In this document: piece after piece, positions 23,747 to 32,634 of the stretch
How positions within the stretch are numbered: the stretch's first letter is position 1
Layout: every line of letters begins with the position of its first letter
Assembly (NCBI GenBank): GCA_900546435.1
Contig: URCQ01000024.1
Span: 1-34,106, forward strand
DNA length: 34,106 bases
Direction of reading: 5' to 3'
From: an uncultured Pseudobutyrivibrio sp.
Lineage (GTDB): Bacteria; Bacillota; Clostridia; Lachnospirales; Lachnospiraceae
Notes under the pieces: model-generated
Told to the model about the DNA's origin: nothing
What the model saw: only the letters and a program-made list of their open reading frames with translations
Database searches by the model: none
Translations under genes and position numbers: made by a program

Positions 23747-24475
23747 TTACATTCCTCTTTCACTTTTTTCTATACACTCATAAATGTAATTTGCAATGGC
23801 CTGATTTCCCTGTGCATTTGGATGAATCCCATCCGGAAACCACTCACTGTGATCTTTTGTCAATTGGTAAAGATCAATATATCCCACATCCATCTGTTCT
23901 GACACCTGCATAATGATTTTGTACATACTACCACAGATGACGTCATTTTGTATTCCATATTTGATTTTGCCATCTTCTGGATTTACAAAAGCCCGTGGTG
24001 GCTGCATCAAATAAATTTGGGCATCAGGAGATGCCTCCTGATAAGAGGATACAAACGAAACCAGTGCTTTTTTGTATTGTTCTTCATCCCACTGATAATC
24101 TTTTGCGTCGTTGGTTCCAAGCATCAATACATAAATAGAGGCATCTGCCTCCAGACTCTTCCGATATAGAGTCTCCTCGCAGTAGGGATCATCCCCCTCA
24201 TCCATAAGCGTTCGACCACTCATACCGTAGTTTAACACCTGATAAGTATCCCCTAAAAGTTTCTGCAAATATGCAGGATACGATTGGCTTTTCCGATGGC
24301 CCAAAACACCTGCACCATAGGTGATGCTGTCACCCACACACGCCACCTGTATTTTTTTCTGTTTTATGCGTGGTGCCGGTGGATACTGAACTATATAGAT
24401 TCCCAACCGAATCATCCCATATCCTATAAGTAAAACCAGACACGCAATTCCTAAAATCTTTCCTGTATTCTTCAT
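23747..24475 (-). CDS. Membrane-anchored SGNH/GDSL hydrolase
   Basis: A 242-residue protein. One N-terminal membrane segment (about residues 8-30) anchors an extracellular SGNH hydrolase domain. The four SGNH blocks are present: GDSITYG (Ser50), GMSGRTL, GTND (120-123) and DGIHPN (Asp215, His218). Such enzymes remove or transfer acyl groups on sugars, lipids or cell wall. The ATG at 24473-24475 is more likely than the TTG one codon upstream. It is the first gene of an operon with the HAD phosphatase and LarE, a grouping with no obvious joint function. Confidence 0.82.
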   Translation of the reverse strand: MKNTGKILGIACLVLLIGYGMIRLGIYIVQYPPAPRIKQKKIQVACVGDSITYGAGVLGHRKSQSYPAYLQKLLGDTYQVLNYGMSGRTLMDEGDDPYCEETLYRKSLEADASIYVLMLGTNDAKDYQWDEEQYKKALVSFVSSYQEASPDAQIYLMQPPRAFVNPEDGKIKYGIQNDVICGSMYKIIMQVSEQMDVGYIDLYQLTKDHSEWFPDGIHPNAQGNQAIANYIYECIEKSERGM

Positions 24476-24499
24476 CAATTTCTCATTATAACAAACCTT

Positions 24500-24541
24500 T
24501 TATAAAACGCAACAACAGAGCCTCGAAAGGCTCTGCTGCTG
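24500..24541 (-). terminator. Terminator of the isomerase-xylulokinase operon
   Basis: A 13-bp stem on the minus strand (24529-24541 with 24510-24522, two G-U pairs) around a 6-base loop, followed by GCGTTTTAT. Confidence 0.8.
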
Positions 24542-24585
24542 CTAAGATTCATGCACTACAGGGTTAGGTTGTAATCACATGTTAT

Positions 24586-26052
24586 TCAAATCTCGGGAAA
24601 AATCCCCTTTAATGCAGGATAAACCTGCCGGAATGTCGCATAATGTTTTTCATAAGCTTCTACCAGCTGCGGTTCCGGCGAAATGGTATCACAGACACGT
24701 ACAATGGCGCGTGCCGCCTCTTCCACCGTATGATATACACCGCATCCGACAGCCGCAAGCATTGCACCGCCAAGTGCAGGACCTTCTTCTACCTCTAATA
24801 GATCGACCTGTAAATTCAAAACATTTGCCATAATTTTACACCACAATGGACTCTTTGCACCACCGCCACATATCTTCGTTCGTCTGATTTCGATATTCTG
24901 ACTGCGCGCCACCTCTAAGGAATCCCGCATAGCAAACGCAACTCCTTCAAAAATGGCCTGTATCATATCCGCTCTTGTTGTATCCATAGACATTCCTACG
25001 AAACAGGCTCTCGCCAGCGGGTCATTATGCGGAGAACGTTCTCCCATCAAATATGGCAGAAAATATACGTGATTCTGTCCTAGAACTGTAATATCTTTCT
25101 GCGCTGTCACATAGTCTTTTTCCTGTAAAATCTGATCCATCCACCATTTGTTACAAGAAGCTGCCGAAAGCATACATCCCATAAGATGATAATTTCCATC
25201 CGCATGTGCAAATGAATGCAATGCATTTTGGGCATCTACGCCAAACGTTTTGCTTGAAATAAAAATAGTTCCTGATGTACCAAGGGAAATATTACAAGCG
25301 CCATCTCCAACCGTTCCTGTACCTACTGCAGCTGCTGCATTATCACCGGCTCCCGCAATCACCTTAACTCCCGCCGACAAACCAAGTTCATCTGCCACTT
25401 CCGGTCGCAACGTCCCCACGACTTCGTAGCTTTCATAAAGATGCGGTAATTGTTCTTTTGTGATGCCACAGATTTCCAGCATTTCCTCGGACCACTTCCG
25501 ATGTTCTACATCTAAAAGCAGCATTCCGGAAGCATCCGAATAATCGGTGCAAAAGCTTCCACTCAGGCGATATGCCAGATAATCCTTTGGCAGCATAATT
25601 TTTGCGATACGGGCAAAATTCTCTGGTTCTTCTTCCTTCATCCAAAGAATTTTTGGTGCAGTAAATCCGGCGAAGGCAATATTTGCTGTATAGGAAGAAA
25701 GTTTTTCTTTGCCAATGACATCATTTAAATATGCTACCTGTTTTGTTGTTCTGCCATCGTTCCAGAGAATCGCCGGACGAATGACCTGATCGTTTGCATC
25801 TAGTGCAACCAATCCATGCATCTGTCCACCAAAACTAATACCGGCAACGCTGTTTTTATCACAGCCCTCTAACAGCTCTTTTAGCCCGAGCATGGTCTGT
25901 TCGTACCAATCGACGGGATTCTGTTCTGACCATCCCGGATGCGGGAAGGAAAGTGCATATTCCTTTGATGTAATTTTTAAAATGTTCCCTTGAGCATCCA
26001 TAAGCAACAATTTTACCGCAGATGTTCCAAGGTCTATACCAATAAATAACAT
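24586..26052 (-). CDS. xylB: Xylulokinase (FGGY family)
   Basis: A 488-residue sugar kinase. The N-terminus has the phosphate-binding IGIDLGTSAVKLLL, then PGWSEQNPVDWY, GISFGGQMHGLV and AILWNDGRT, all typical of xylulokinase. The C-terminal half has GAGDNAAAAVGTG and the GGGAKSPLW motif. It phosphorylates D-xylulose to xylulose-5-phosphate for the pentose phosphate pathway. The ATG at 26050-26052 has AGGAG upstream; the longer open frame overlaps the isomerase gene. It lies 10 bases after the isomerase stop, clearly one operon. Confidence 0.93.
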   Translation of the reverse strand: MLFIGIDLGTSAVKLLLMDAQGNILKITSKEYALSFPHPGWSEQNPVDWYEQTMLGLKELLEGCDKNSVAGISFGGQMHGLVALDANDQVIRPAILWNDGRTTKQVAYLNDVIGKEKLSSYTANIAFAGFTAPKILWMKEEEPENFARIAKIMLPKDYLAYRLSGSFCTDYSDASGMLLLDVEHRKWSEEMLEICGITKEQLPHLYESYEVVGTLRPEVADELGLSAGVKVIAGAGDNAAAAVGTGTVGDGACNISLGTSGTIFISSKTFGVDAQNALHSFAHADGNYHLMGCMLSAASCNKWWMDQILQEKDYVTAQKDITVLGQNHVYFLPYLMGERSPHNDPLARACFVGMSMDTTRADMIQAIFEGVAFAMRDSLEVARSQNIEIRRTKICGGGAKSPLWCKIMANVLNLQVDLLEVEEGPALGGAMLAAVGCGVYHTVEEAARAIVRVCDTISPEPQLVEAYEKHYATFRQVYPALKGIFPEI

Positions 26053-26062
26053 AACCTGTCTC

Positions 26063-27547
26063 CTATTTAAAAGGGTTTTCTGTTGGATAGCGCACTCCTG
26101 CAGGCTGATTGTAACCAATTTCCTCTACCGGAACTCCAATATACTTAAACACCTCATACAGCGCTTTTCCATAATTACCAAAGGCAACTGCCCCATGATG
26201 TGGGAAATTCTTCTCAATCAGTACATGGCGGTAGAAACGTCCCATCTCAGGAATTGCAAAAACACCAATGGATCCAAAGGATCTTGTTGCAACCGGAAGT
26301 ACCTCTCCCTGCGCAATATAAGCACGCAGCTTAGCATCCGCGGTAGATTGTAAACGGAAGAATGTAATATTACCCGGAGCGATGTCACCTTCAAGTGTTC
26401 CATTTGTCACTTCGATTGGAAGACTTCTTGCCATAATCTTCTGGTATTTCATTTCACAGAAAGACAGTTTATCAGAGGCTGTATTTCCACAATGGAATCC
26501 CATAAAGGTATCTTGCAATGTGTAATCAAATTTGCCTTTGATTTCCTCGTCAAACATATCCTTTGGTACGGTATTATTAATATCAAGCAAGGTAACCGCA
26601 TCCTGACTAACCACCGTACCGATAAACTCACTGAGTGCTCCATAGATATCTACTTCACAAGATACTGGAATTCCCTGCTTCGTAAGGCGGCTGTTCACAT
26701 AACATGGAACGAAACCAAACTGCGTCTGGAATGCTGGCCAGCATTTACCAGCAATTGCAACATATTTACGATATCCTCTGTGTTCCGCAATCCAATCTTT
26801 TAATGTAATCTCATATTGCGCTAATTTGGAAAGAATTTCAGGCTTTTTGTTTCCTGCCCCCAATTCCGCTTCCATATCTGCAACAACAGCAGGAATTCTT
26901 TCATCTCCTGCGTGCTTATTATAAGCTTCAAACAAATCCAGTTCTGAATTTTCTTCAATTTCAATCCCCAGCTGGTATAACTGATAAATTGGCGCATTGC
27001 ATGCCAAAAAATTAAGAGGACGTGGTCCAAAACTGATAATTTTAAGATCAGAAAGAGCCGTCACTGCTCTTGCAATCGGTGCAAATTCTGCAATCATATC
27101 CGCGCAATCTTCTGCGTCACCGACTGGATATTCTGGAATATATGCCTTAATATTACGAAGCCTCAAATTGTAGCTTGCATTAAGCATTCCACAATAAGCA
27201 TCTCCTCTACCATCCTGTAAGCTATCACCATGCTCCTCTGCAGCAGCAATAAACATCTTTGGTCCATCAAAATGTTTTGCAAGTAGTGTCTCAGAAATCT
27301 CTGGGCCAAAATTTCCAAGATACACAACCAATGCATTACATCCTGCCTGTTTGATATCTTCTAGTGCCTGTACCATATGAATTTCACTCTCTACGATACA
27401 AACAGGGCATTCATACACCTGTAACTCTGGATACTTTGTATGTACCGCCTGCATCAATGCTTCGCGTCTGGATACTGACAGACTTTCTGGAAAACAGTCT
27501 CTGCTGACTGCTACTACACCAATTTTTGCTTCTGGAATATTTGTCAT
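26063..27547 (-). CDS. L-fucose/L-arabinose isomerase family protein
   Basis: A 494-residue protein of the fucose isomerase-like family. It shows VVYLGNFGPEI and FGPRPLNFLACNAP in the N-terminal half, the metal-site glutamate and aspartate in CEVDIYGAL and TLLDINN, and a C-terminal HHGAVAFG motif. Such enzymes interconvert aldose and ketose sugars with a divalent metal. The neighbouring xylulokinase implies that the ketose product is D-xylulose or something close to it, pointing to a D-xylose or D-arabinitol/arabinose-linked substrate, not fucose. No classical xylA is present in the window. GGAGGG fixes the start. Regulated perhaps by the adjacent AraC-type gene. Confidence 0.83.
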   Translation of the reverse strand: MTNIPEAKIGVVAVSRDCFPESLSVSRREALMQAVHTKYPELQVYECPVCIVESEIHMVQALEDIKQAGCNALVVYLGNFGPEISETLLAKHFDGPKMFIAAAEEHGDSLQDGRGDAYCGMLNASYNLRLRNIKAYIPEYPVGDAEDCADMIAEFAPIARAVTALSDLKIISFGPRPLNFLACNAPIYQLYQLGIEIEENSELDLFEAYNKHAGDERIPAVVADMEAELGAGNKKPEILSKLAQYEITLKDWIAEHRGYRKYVAIAGKCWPAFQTQFGFVPCYVNSRLTKQGIPVSCEVDIYGALSEFIGTVVSQDAVTLLDINNTVPKDMFDEEIKGKFDYTLQDTFMGFHCGNTASDKLSFCEMKYQKIMARSLPIEVTNGTLEGDIAPGNITFFRLQSTADAKLRAYIAQGEVLPVATRSFGSIGVFAIPEMGRFYRHVLIEKNFPHHGAVAFGNYGKALYEVFKYIGVPVEEIGYNQPAGVRYPTENPFK

Positions 27548-27585
27548 CTTTTTCCCTCCATACTTCTTATTTTCCTCATCGTCAT

Positions 27586-27627
27586 AACAAAAAAGAATGT
27601 AATTTCTCTCGTAGAAACTACATTCTT
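27586..27627 (-). terminator. Terminator of the AraC regulator gene
   Basis: A 15-bp stem (AAGAATGTAGTTTCT at 27613-27627 with AGAAATTACATTCTT at 27593-27607, one G-U) around a 5-base loop, followed by T residues on the minus strand. It lies between the AraC gene and the isomerase operon. Confidence 0.85.
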
Positions 27628-27671
27628 ATTTTAACAAAAAAATTTTTTTCTCTCGCCTTGATACTTGACAC

Positions 27672-28553
27672 TTACATATCGTTTTTTTGATAATTTTCCC
27701 TGTTCTTTCGGTTGTATTCGCTTGGCAGCATGCCATACTTTTTCTGAAACGCTTTCGACATCGCGCGGCTATCGGAAAATCCTACTTCCGTTGCAATCTC
27801 TCCGATCGTTTTATCGCCCATTTCCATCTCCTCTACGGCATGCTCTAAACGAATACCGGAAAGATAACTCTTATAATTAATCTGTGCATATTTCTGAAAC
27901 ATACGAGATAAATGTTCGATCGAATATCCAAACAACTGCGCTAACGACTGCAATGAAATATCTTCTGCGTAATGCTTTTTGATATATTCCGTAATCGGAG
28001 ACAAACGCTGCAACGCCTTAGATGAACGATATAACATATCATCTGCTTCTACCTGACGATATATCGTCACAAGCAGCTGCATCATCGCATAATAATCGCG
28101 CAACATCTCATATTCATGCCCTGGCTCACCTGTTCCACTCAAGTCGTAGATGTTACGTATCAGCTGCATCATTTTGTGGTCTGTGTTCTTCATTTGCATC
28201 GGATCAAGTTTTGCCAATGATCCCTTGCCCTTTTTGTCAAAGGAAATAAAACGATCTGCTGTCAGGTAATTCTTAAACTCGCTGATTGGAATCTGCACAT
28301 AGACCGACATATTCTCCTCATCCGCACGCACAGAATGTAATTCGTTCGTGTTGATAATGATAAAATCACCGCAATCCACACGAATCTGTTTCTCGCGAAA
28401 AATAAACGTCAGGCTGCCCTCATAAACAGCAAAAAGCTCAACAGAATTATGCCAATGTGGCTCTCTTGTATAATTGCCTCTGCGTCCTTCAAAAATATCA
28501 ATTCGAAACGGCATCCCCGCTCGTGGCACGACCACTTCATGTTCGTAGTTCAT
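27672..28553 (-). CDS. AraC-family transcriptional regulator with cupin sensor
   Basis: A 293-residue regulator. The N-terminal half (about residues 10-110) is a cupin-like sensor domain with the EPHWHNSVELFAVYEGSL motif. The C-terminal 100 residues hold two helix-turn-helix motifs of the AraC family (SLQSLAQLFGYSIEHLSRMFQK and GDKTIGEIATEVGFSDSRAMSKAFQ). It probably senses a sugar and activates a nearby sugar operon, most likely the isomerase/xylulokinase genes next to it. It lies only 15 bases after the SGNH gene, so it may also be transcribed from the acyltransferase promoter. AAGGAGGG supports the start. Confidence 0.88.
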   Translation of the reverse strand: MNYEHEVVVPRAGMPFRIDIFEGRRGNYTREPHWHNSVELFAVYEGSLTFIFREKQIRVDCGDFIIINTNELHSVRADEENMSVYVQIPISEFKNYLTADRFISFDKKGKGSLAKLDPMQMKNTDHKMMQLIRNIYDLSGTGEPGHEYEMLRDYYAMMQLLVTIYRQVEADDMLYRSSKALQRLSPITEYIKKHYAEDISLQSLAQLFGYSIEHLSRMFQKYAQINYKSYLSGIRLEHAVEEMEMGDKTIGEIATEVGFSDSRAMSKAFQKKYGMLPSEYNRKNRENYQKNDM

Positions 28554-28568
28554 ACTCCCTCCTTGTGG

Positions 28569-29339
28569 TTACTGCACTGATGGCTCTGCCTCTTGCTGTG
28601 TATTGCCCACTTCCTCTGTCTGACCTGCTGTGTCTTTCATCTCTATACCAAGTGCATCACATATCATCTTAGCATATCCGCTGCGTCCTTCTCCGTTCAA
28701 ATGGATGCCATCATTATAAAACCAATCTGAATTTGCTGCGGCAAGTTCATCCCATGCAATCACATCCACATTTTTGTTATCCTTTGCTAACTGTCGAATG
28801 ACACTATTGGTCCGTTCCTGATCCTGCAAATATTTGCCATAAACCGTAACCCAGTAAATCTTTGTATCTTTACCAAGGTAATCAATGATCTCCTGTCCTG
28901 TCGTTGAGCTAAAATAGCAATTGGTACCTAGCTCAATCACAACCGTACTGCCCAGTTTATTCTCTTTCTTAAGTCCTTCTAAAATCTCGATGCCATCTCT
29001 TGCCTGACGACTTTCTTTTGCATCAATCACGCCATCTGGAATAGCTTCCATCAATTCCGGTGCTGCGCCAAGCATAACAGAATCTCCCACGCAGGTAATT
29101 GTTGGTGCCTTTTCTTTCTTGGCTGCATCTGCATCACCACCTTCTGTTGCGCTGGTCTGTTTTGCCTGATCCTGCTCCTTTAGCATTTTCTGATTGGCTT
29201 TAAACTCCTGCTGCAGATTCTCAGCCAACTTATCTGACGATTTCGACGGAGCCTTCATGAACCCAACAAGCGCTATCACAGAGATGATACCAACCGCAAT
29301 TCCAATCACAACTCTTTGATAAAACTTTTTGTCTTTCAT
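28569..29339 (-). CDS. Secreted/membrane-anchored SGNH hydrolase, OatA C-domain type
   Basis: A 256-residue protein with one N-terminal membrane segment (about 8-28), a lysine- and glutamine-rich linker (30-78), and an SGNH domain. The nucleophile is in CVGDSVMLGA (Ser87), the third block is LGTN (138-140), and the Asp-x-x-His pair is D210-GIH213. GDSVMLGA is the form seen in the C-terminal domain of peptidoglycan O-acetyltransferase OatA. It follows the acyltransferase-3 gene by 17 bases, so the two proteins likely form a split OatA-like system on the cell surface. GAGAGGAAA precedes the ATG. Confidence 0.82.
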   Translation of the reverse strand: MKDKKFYQRVVIGIAVGIISVIALVGFMKAPSKSSDKLAENLQQEFKANQKMLKEQDQAKQTSATEGGDADAAKKEKAPTITCVGDSVMLGAAPELMEAIPDGVIDAKESRQARDGIEILEGLKKENKLGSTVVIELGTNCYFSSTTGQEIIDYLGKDTKIYWVTVYGKYLQDQERTNSVIRQLAKDNKNVDVIAWDELAAANSDWFYNDGIHLNGEGRSGYAKMICDALGIEMKDTAGQTEEVGNTQQEAEPSVQ

Positions 29340-29356
29340 AATCTTTTTCCTCTCTT

Positions 29357-30322
29357 CTAAAAGATATGTTGTAGATTAATAATAAACAATAGTGGATAAT
29401 GCCACAAATAAATCCAGTAACTATGTTTTCCAATCCATTGCATCACACCGTTTTTACTACATTCCATCGATGAAAAACCGCACTGATTCATCACATAAAC
29501 GATAAATGCAAAATATACACTGATGATCGCCATTCCACCGCGGTATAGCCAATCAGATTCCCCTGGCACCAGAATAAATAGCGCTACTGTTACAAGCAAA
29601 GAAGCAATAAAAAGAGCCTTTCCTGTATCTCCCTGTAGGAGTATATTCTTCTTTTGTGCCCATTCATCCTCTTTCAATCCGAGTACCACACCAATCAAAA
29701 AGGAAAAGGCTCGTGTATCCGTTCCATAATATACACGGTTCACATTCTGCGGATGATACATAACTGCCATCGCTACTACGGATGCCACAGCAAGAATTGC
29801 AAAAAACAAGAATGCCTGTTTTCCCATCCTTGGCTCAATCTGTTTCTTATAAATTCCATACAATAGTGGCCATACTATAAGAAGCTCAATCTCTACCCCC
29901 AAATACCACAAATGTGTAAATGGCGAATGTTCTGTAATCTTCATAAAATAGGATGCCTGCGTCATCATTTGCCACCAGTTATTGTAGCCTAAGAAAATAC
30001 TTGCTGCCTCTTCTCTTGCCCCCAAAAGTAACTCCGGATGAAATATCGTAAAAAATGCAATCACCGACATGACCATAATATAAAGTGCCGGATAAATGCG
30101 TATCCCTTTTTTGATATAATATTTTCGAATGTGTAACCCTTCCGCCTCCCAGCGAAGCTCACTGTTTTTCGCTGACAAATATCCCGATATCAGGAAGAAA
30201 AAGCAGACGCCAAGGTAGCCTCCTCTTACACTAAATGGAAATATATGATACAGCACAATTCCCAGAATAGATACTGCCCGCAGGAAGTTAATTCCCTCAT
30301 TATATGTATATGTTGTTTTCAT
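29357..30322 (-). CDS. Acyltransferase-3 family membrane protein
   Basis: A 321-residue integral membrane protein with about ten predicted helices. The family signature is at the N-terminus: FLRAVSILGIVLYH with Arg15 and the probable catalytic His26, followed by FFFLISGYLS. These proteins carry acetyl groups across the membrane for O-acetylation of cell wall or other glycans. In OatA an SGNH domain is fused to the C-terminus; here that partner is the next gene. A consensus-like promoter lies upstream, with a weak ribosome binding site (GAGATAG). Confidence 0.85.
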   Translation of the reverse strand: MKTTYTYNEGINFLRAVSILGIVLYHIFPFSVRGGYLGVCFFFLISGYLSAKNSELRWEAEGLHIRKYYIKKGIRIYPALYIMVMSVIAFFTIFHPELLLGAREEAASIFLGYNNWWQMMTQASYFMKITEHSPFTHLWYLGVEIELLIVWPLLYGIYKKQIEPRMGKQAFLFFAILAVASVVAMAVMYHPQNVNRVYYGTDTRAFSFLIGVVLGLKEDEWAQKKNILLQGDTGKALFIASLLVTVALFILVPGESDWLYRGGMAIISVYFAFIVYVMNQCGFSSMECSKNGVMQWIGKHSYWIYLWHYPLLFIINLQHIF

Positions 30323-30386
30323 TTGCTATCTCAATCTATATAAATGTATTCTTATGTTAACGTATGTTTCCTTTTTACCGATTATT

Positions 30387-30415
30387 ATTATATATTGCAT
30401 AGTTCTCTTTCGCAA
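30387..30415 (-). promoter_or_regulatory. Promoter of the acyltransferase/SGNH/AraC gene group
   Basis: On the minus strand TTGCGA (30410-30415), 17 bases and TATAAT (30387-30392). Transcription would start near 30380, giving a leader of about 58 bases before the acyltransferase start. Confidence 0.65.
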
Positions 30416-30451
30416 TTGGAAAATGCATTTTTTTGACAAAAATTGCGCAAA

Positions 30452-30495
30452 GTAAAAATGACGGCATGTTCCTGATAAACAAAACACACCGTCAT
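30452..30495 (-). terminator. Terminator of the thrH-pepV operon
   Basis: A 7-bp perfect core (ATGACGG with CCGTCAT) extended by further pairs, followed by TTTTTA on the minus strand. Confidence 0.8.
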
Positions 30496-30518
30496 CATAC
30501 TTTTTTACATGATTTGTT

Positions 30519-31877
30519 CTAAATTGCCAGCAAATTCTTAATTGCTTCCATATAAATCAAAACCGATTCTTCCATTTCAGAAACCAGGATATACTCATCC
30601 GCTCCATGAATGCGATAGTCCACACCCATCTTTTCCGGTCCGAATGCAATGATATTTTTCAATGATTTTGCATAGGTACCACCGCCAATAACCATCGGCT
30701 CATTCTCCGTATCTCCCGTCACATCCACATATGCCTTATATAGCGCTTCTACGAGTGGAGACTCCCTTGGGAAGAAAAGAGGATCACCAATCTCAAGAAT
30801 CTCAATGCGTCCATTTGCATCTTCCAGATGATTTTTACACATAGCGCGCACTTCGTCTGCCTTTAAAGTCACTGGTACACGAATATCAATGGTGCAGGAA
30901 ATCACGCCATCTTCCGTCTTTACGATACCATTACAAAATGTCAGATCACCATATGCATCTGCAAATTTAAGACCCACACCGGAACCATCACAAGCTGTTC
31001 CAATATGTGTATTATAAAAAGTAACAAAGTCATCCACAAAACCGGCTTTTTCCAGACATGCACAAGTCACACCTGCTGCATTGACACCAAGCGTCGGTGT
31101 TGACGCATGCGCCGGAACACCTTTTGCAAAAATTGTCAGTGTATCGCCTTCTTCGCTCACCTGATATTCTTGTAATTTTGTTTCTGCCAAGGCCTGCTCC
31201 AAACGTTCTTTTAATCCTTCCTCTGCCGGAATGACCGTCGTGCAGGAATCACATACTGCATTGGAGACAAAACCACCATTCATAGAAATAATCCTGGTAT
31301 TCTTGGAATATGCCATCATCTCCATATGTCCCTTTTCCCCATGAATGCACGGATAGTTGGCATCTGGGGTAAATCCACATGATAATTCCTCTTCCACCTG
31401 ATTATAATGTTCCATACAAAGGGAACCTGTTTCCTCATTGCATCCCATAATGAGGCGGACTCTTTTATTTAGCTTCACTCCTGAATCACGAAGCAGTTTC
31501 ATAGCATACAATGCTTCTAATACGGGTCCTTTATCATCTGTCGTACCGCGCCCATATACGTAATCCCCATCACGCGTCAATGTAAACGGGTCATAAGTCC
31601 AGTCTCCTCCGGTTGGTACAACATCGAGATGTCCTGCAATACCAACAATTTCTTCTCCTTCGCCCATTTCTGCATAGCCACAGTAGTTATCCAGATTTAC
31701 GGTGCGAAATCCTAATTCTTCTGCAATGGCAAGTCCTTCTTTCAAAGCTTCTGCCGGACCATCTCCAAAAGGTTTTCCCTCTTTTGCTTCACCTAACTGT
31801 GAATCAATGGCAACCAATCTGCCAAGATTTGTTATCATTTCCTCTGATAATGCATGAATTTGTTCTTTTATTTCCAT
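30519..31877 (-). CDS. pepV: Dipeptidase PepV (M20 metallopeptidase)
   Basis: A 452-residue cytoplasmic dipeptidase of the M20 family. The metal-binding sequences are GHLDVVPTG, GRGTTDDKGP, and NEETGSLCMEHY; further down come the lid domain and a GADEY histidine/aspartate region. PepV releases amino acids from dipeptides using two zinc ions. The ATG at 31875-31877 is preferred over the TTG four codons upstream because an AAGGGGA binding site lies about 13 bases before it, although spacing is slightly long. It follows thrH by 37 bases and ends at a clear terminator. Confidence 0.9.
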   Translation of the reverse strand: MEIKEQIHALSEEMITNLGRLVAIDSQLGEAKEGKPFGDGPAEALKEGLAIAEELGFRTVNLDNYCGYAEMGEGEEIVGIAGHLDVVPTGGDWTYDPFTLTRDGDYVYGRGTTDDKGPVLEALYAMKLLRDSGVKLNKRVRLIMGCNEETGSLCMEHYNQVEEELSCGFTPDANYPCIHGEKGHMEMMAYSKNTRIISMNGGFVSNAVCDSCTTVIPAEEGLKERLEQALAETKLQEYQVSEEGDTLTIFAKGVPAHASTPTLGVNAAGVTCACLEKAGFVDDFVTFYNTHIGTACDGSGVGLKFADAYGDLTFCNGIVKTEDGVISCTIDIRVPVTLKADEVRAMCKNHLEDANGRIEILEIGDPLFFPRESPLVEALYKAYVDVTGDTENEPMVIGGGTYAKSLKNIIAFGPEKMGVDYRIHGADEYILVSEMEESVLIYMEAIKNLLAI

Positions 31878-31914
31878 TTTATTTTCCAATCCCCTTTCTT
31901 GATCGATACATCCT

Positions 31915-32514
31915 CTATAGTGCAGCCCGAATCGCCTCTAGCAATTCATCATATGTCTCATACGCCGGAATTTCCGGGTTGTCCTGTTTGATCTGTTCCG
32001 TGCTCTTAAAAAGAAAACCAGCCTTACTCGCCTTGATCATACCAAGGTCGTTGTGGCTGTCACCGCTGGCGATAGTTTCATAGCCAATGGATTGTAATGC
32101 CTTAACCGTCGTATATTTTGAATTCTCAATACGCATTTTAAAACCGGTAATCTCGCCATCCTCTGCCACTTCCAGAGAATTACAAAAAATGGTTGGATAT
32201 CCTAATTTCTTCATCAGTGGTCCTGCAAACTGGGTAAATGTATCACTGATAATGATCACCTGTGTCAATTCCCGCAGCTCATCTAAAAATTCCTTTGCTC
32301 CCGGAATCGGGTCAATCTTTGCGATTGTCTCCTGAATCTCTTTTAAGCCAAGCCCATGCTCCTTTAAAATAGCCAGACGCCAGTTCATCAGTTTATCGTA
32401 ATCCGGTTCGTCCCGCGTTGTCCGCTTTAATTCCGGGATACCACTTTCCTCGGCAAATGCAATCCAAATTTCCGGTACTAAAACGCCTTCTAAATCCAAG
32501 CATACAATATTCAT
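31915..32514 (-). CDS. thrH: Phosphoserine phosphatase/homoserine phosphotransferase, ThrH type
   Basis: A 199-residue HAD protein. It matches the ThrH of Pseudomonas in nearly every motif: CLDLEGVLVPEIWIAFAE with nucleophile Asp7 and Glu9 (ThrH has Glu where other HAD proteins have Asp), TTRDEPDYDKLM, IISDTFTQF, and SGDSHNDLGMI. In Pseudomonas it removes phosphate from phosphoserine and can pass it to homoserine, linking serine and threonine synthesis. The ATG at 32512-32514 follows GGAGG; the longer frame is not supported. Confidence 0.9.
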   Translation of the reverse strand: MNIVCLDLEGVLVPEIWIAFAEESGIPELKRTTRDEPDYDKLMNWRLAILKEHGLGLKEIQETIAKIDPIPGAKEFLDELRELTQVIIISDTFTQFAGPLMKKLGYPTIFCNSLEVAEDGEITGFKMRIENSKYTTVKALQSIGYETIASGDSHNDLGMIKASKAGFLFKSTEQIKQDNPEIPAYETYDELLEAIRAAL

Positions 32515-32551
32515 CGTTTTCCTCCTGCTATGAGCACTTCGTTTTTCAATA

Positions 32552-32560
32552 AGTATAGCA
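32552..32560 (-). promoter_or_regulatory. Extended -10 promoter of thrH-pepV
   Basis: TGCTATACT on the minus strand, about 40 bases before the thrH start. No good -35 is present, in line with an extended -10 promoter. Confidence 0.55.
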
Positions 32561-32577
32561 TACCACAATTCCTTTGC

Positions 32578-32634
32578 TATTTTTAAATTAAATTAAATCC
32601 TAACCAAAGAGATAATATCATTGGATATACCGCC
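32578..32634. other. Short gap between recombinase and thrH, possible attachment site area
   Basis: AT-rich DNA with a small direct repeat (TTTAATTTAATTTAA on the minus strand). An att core cannot be defined from one end of the element. Confidence 0.25.
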
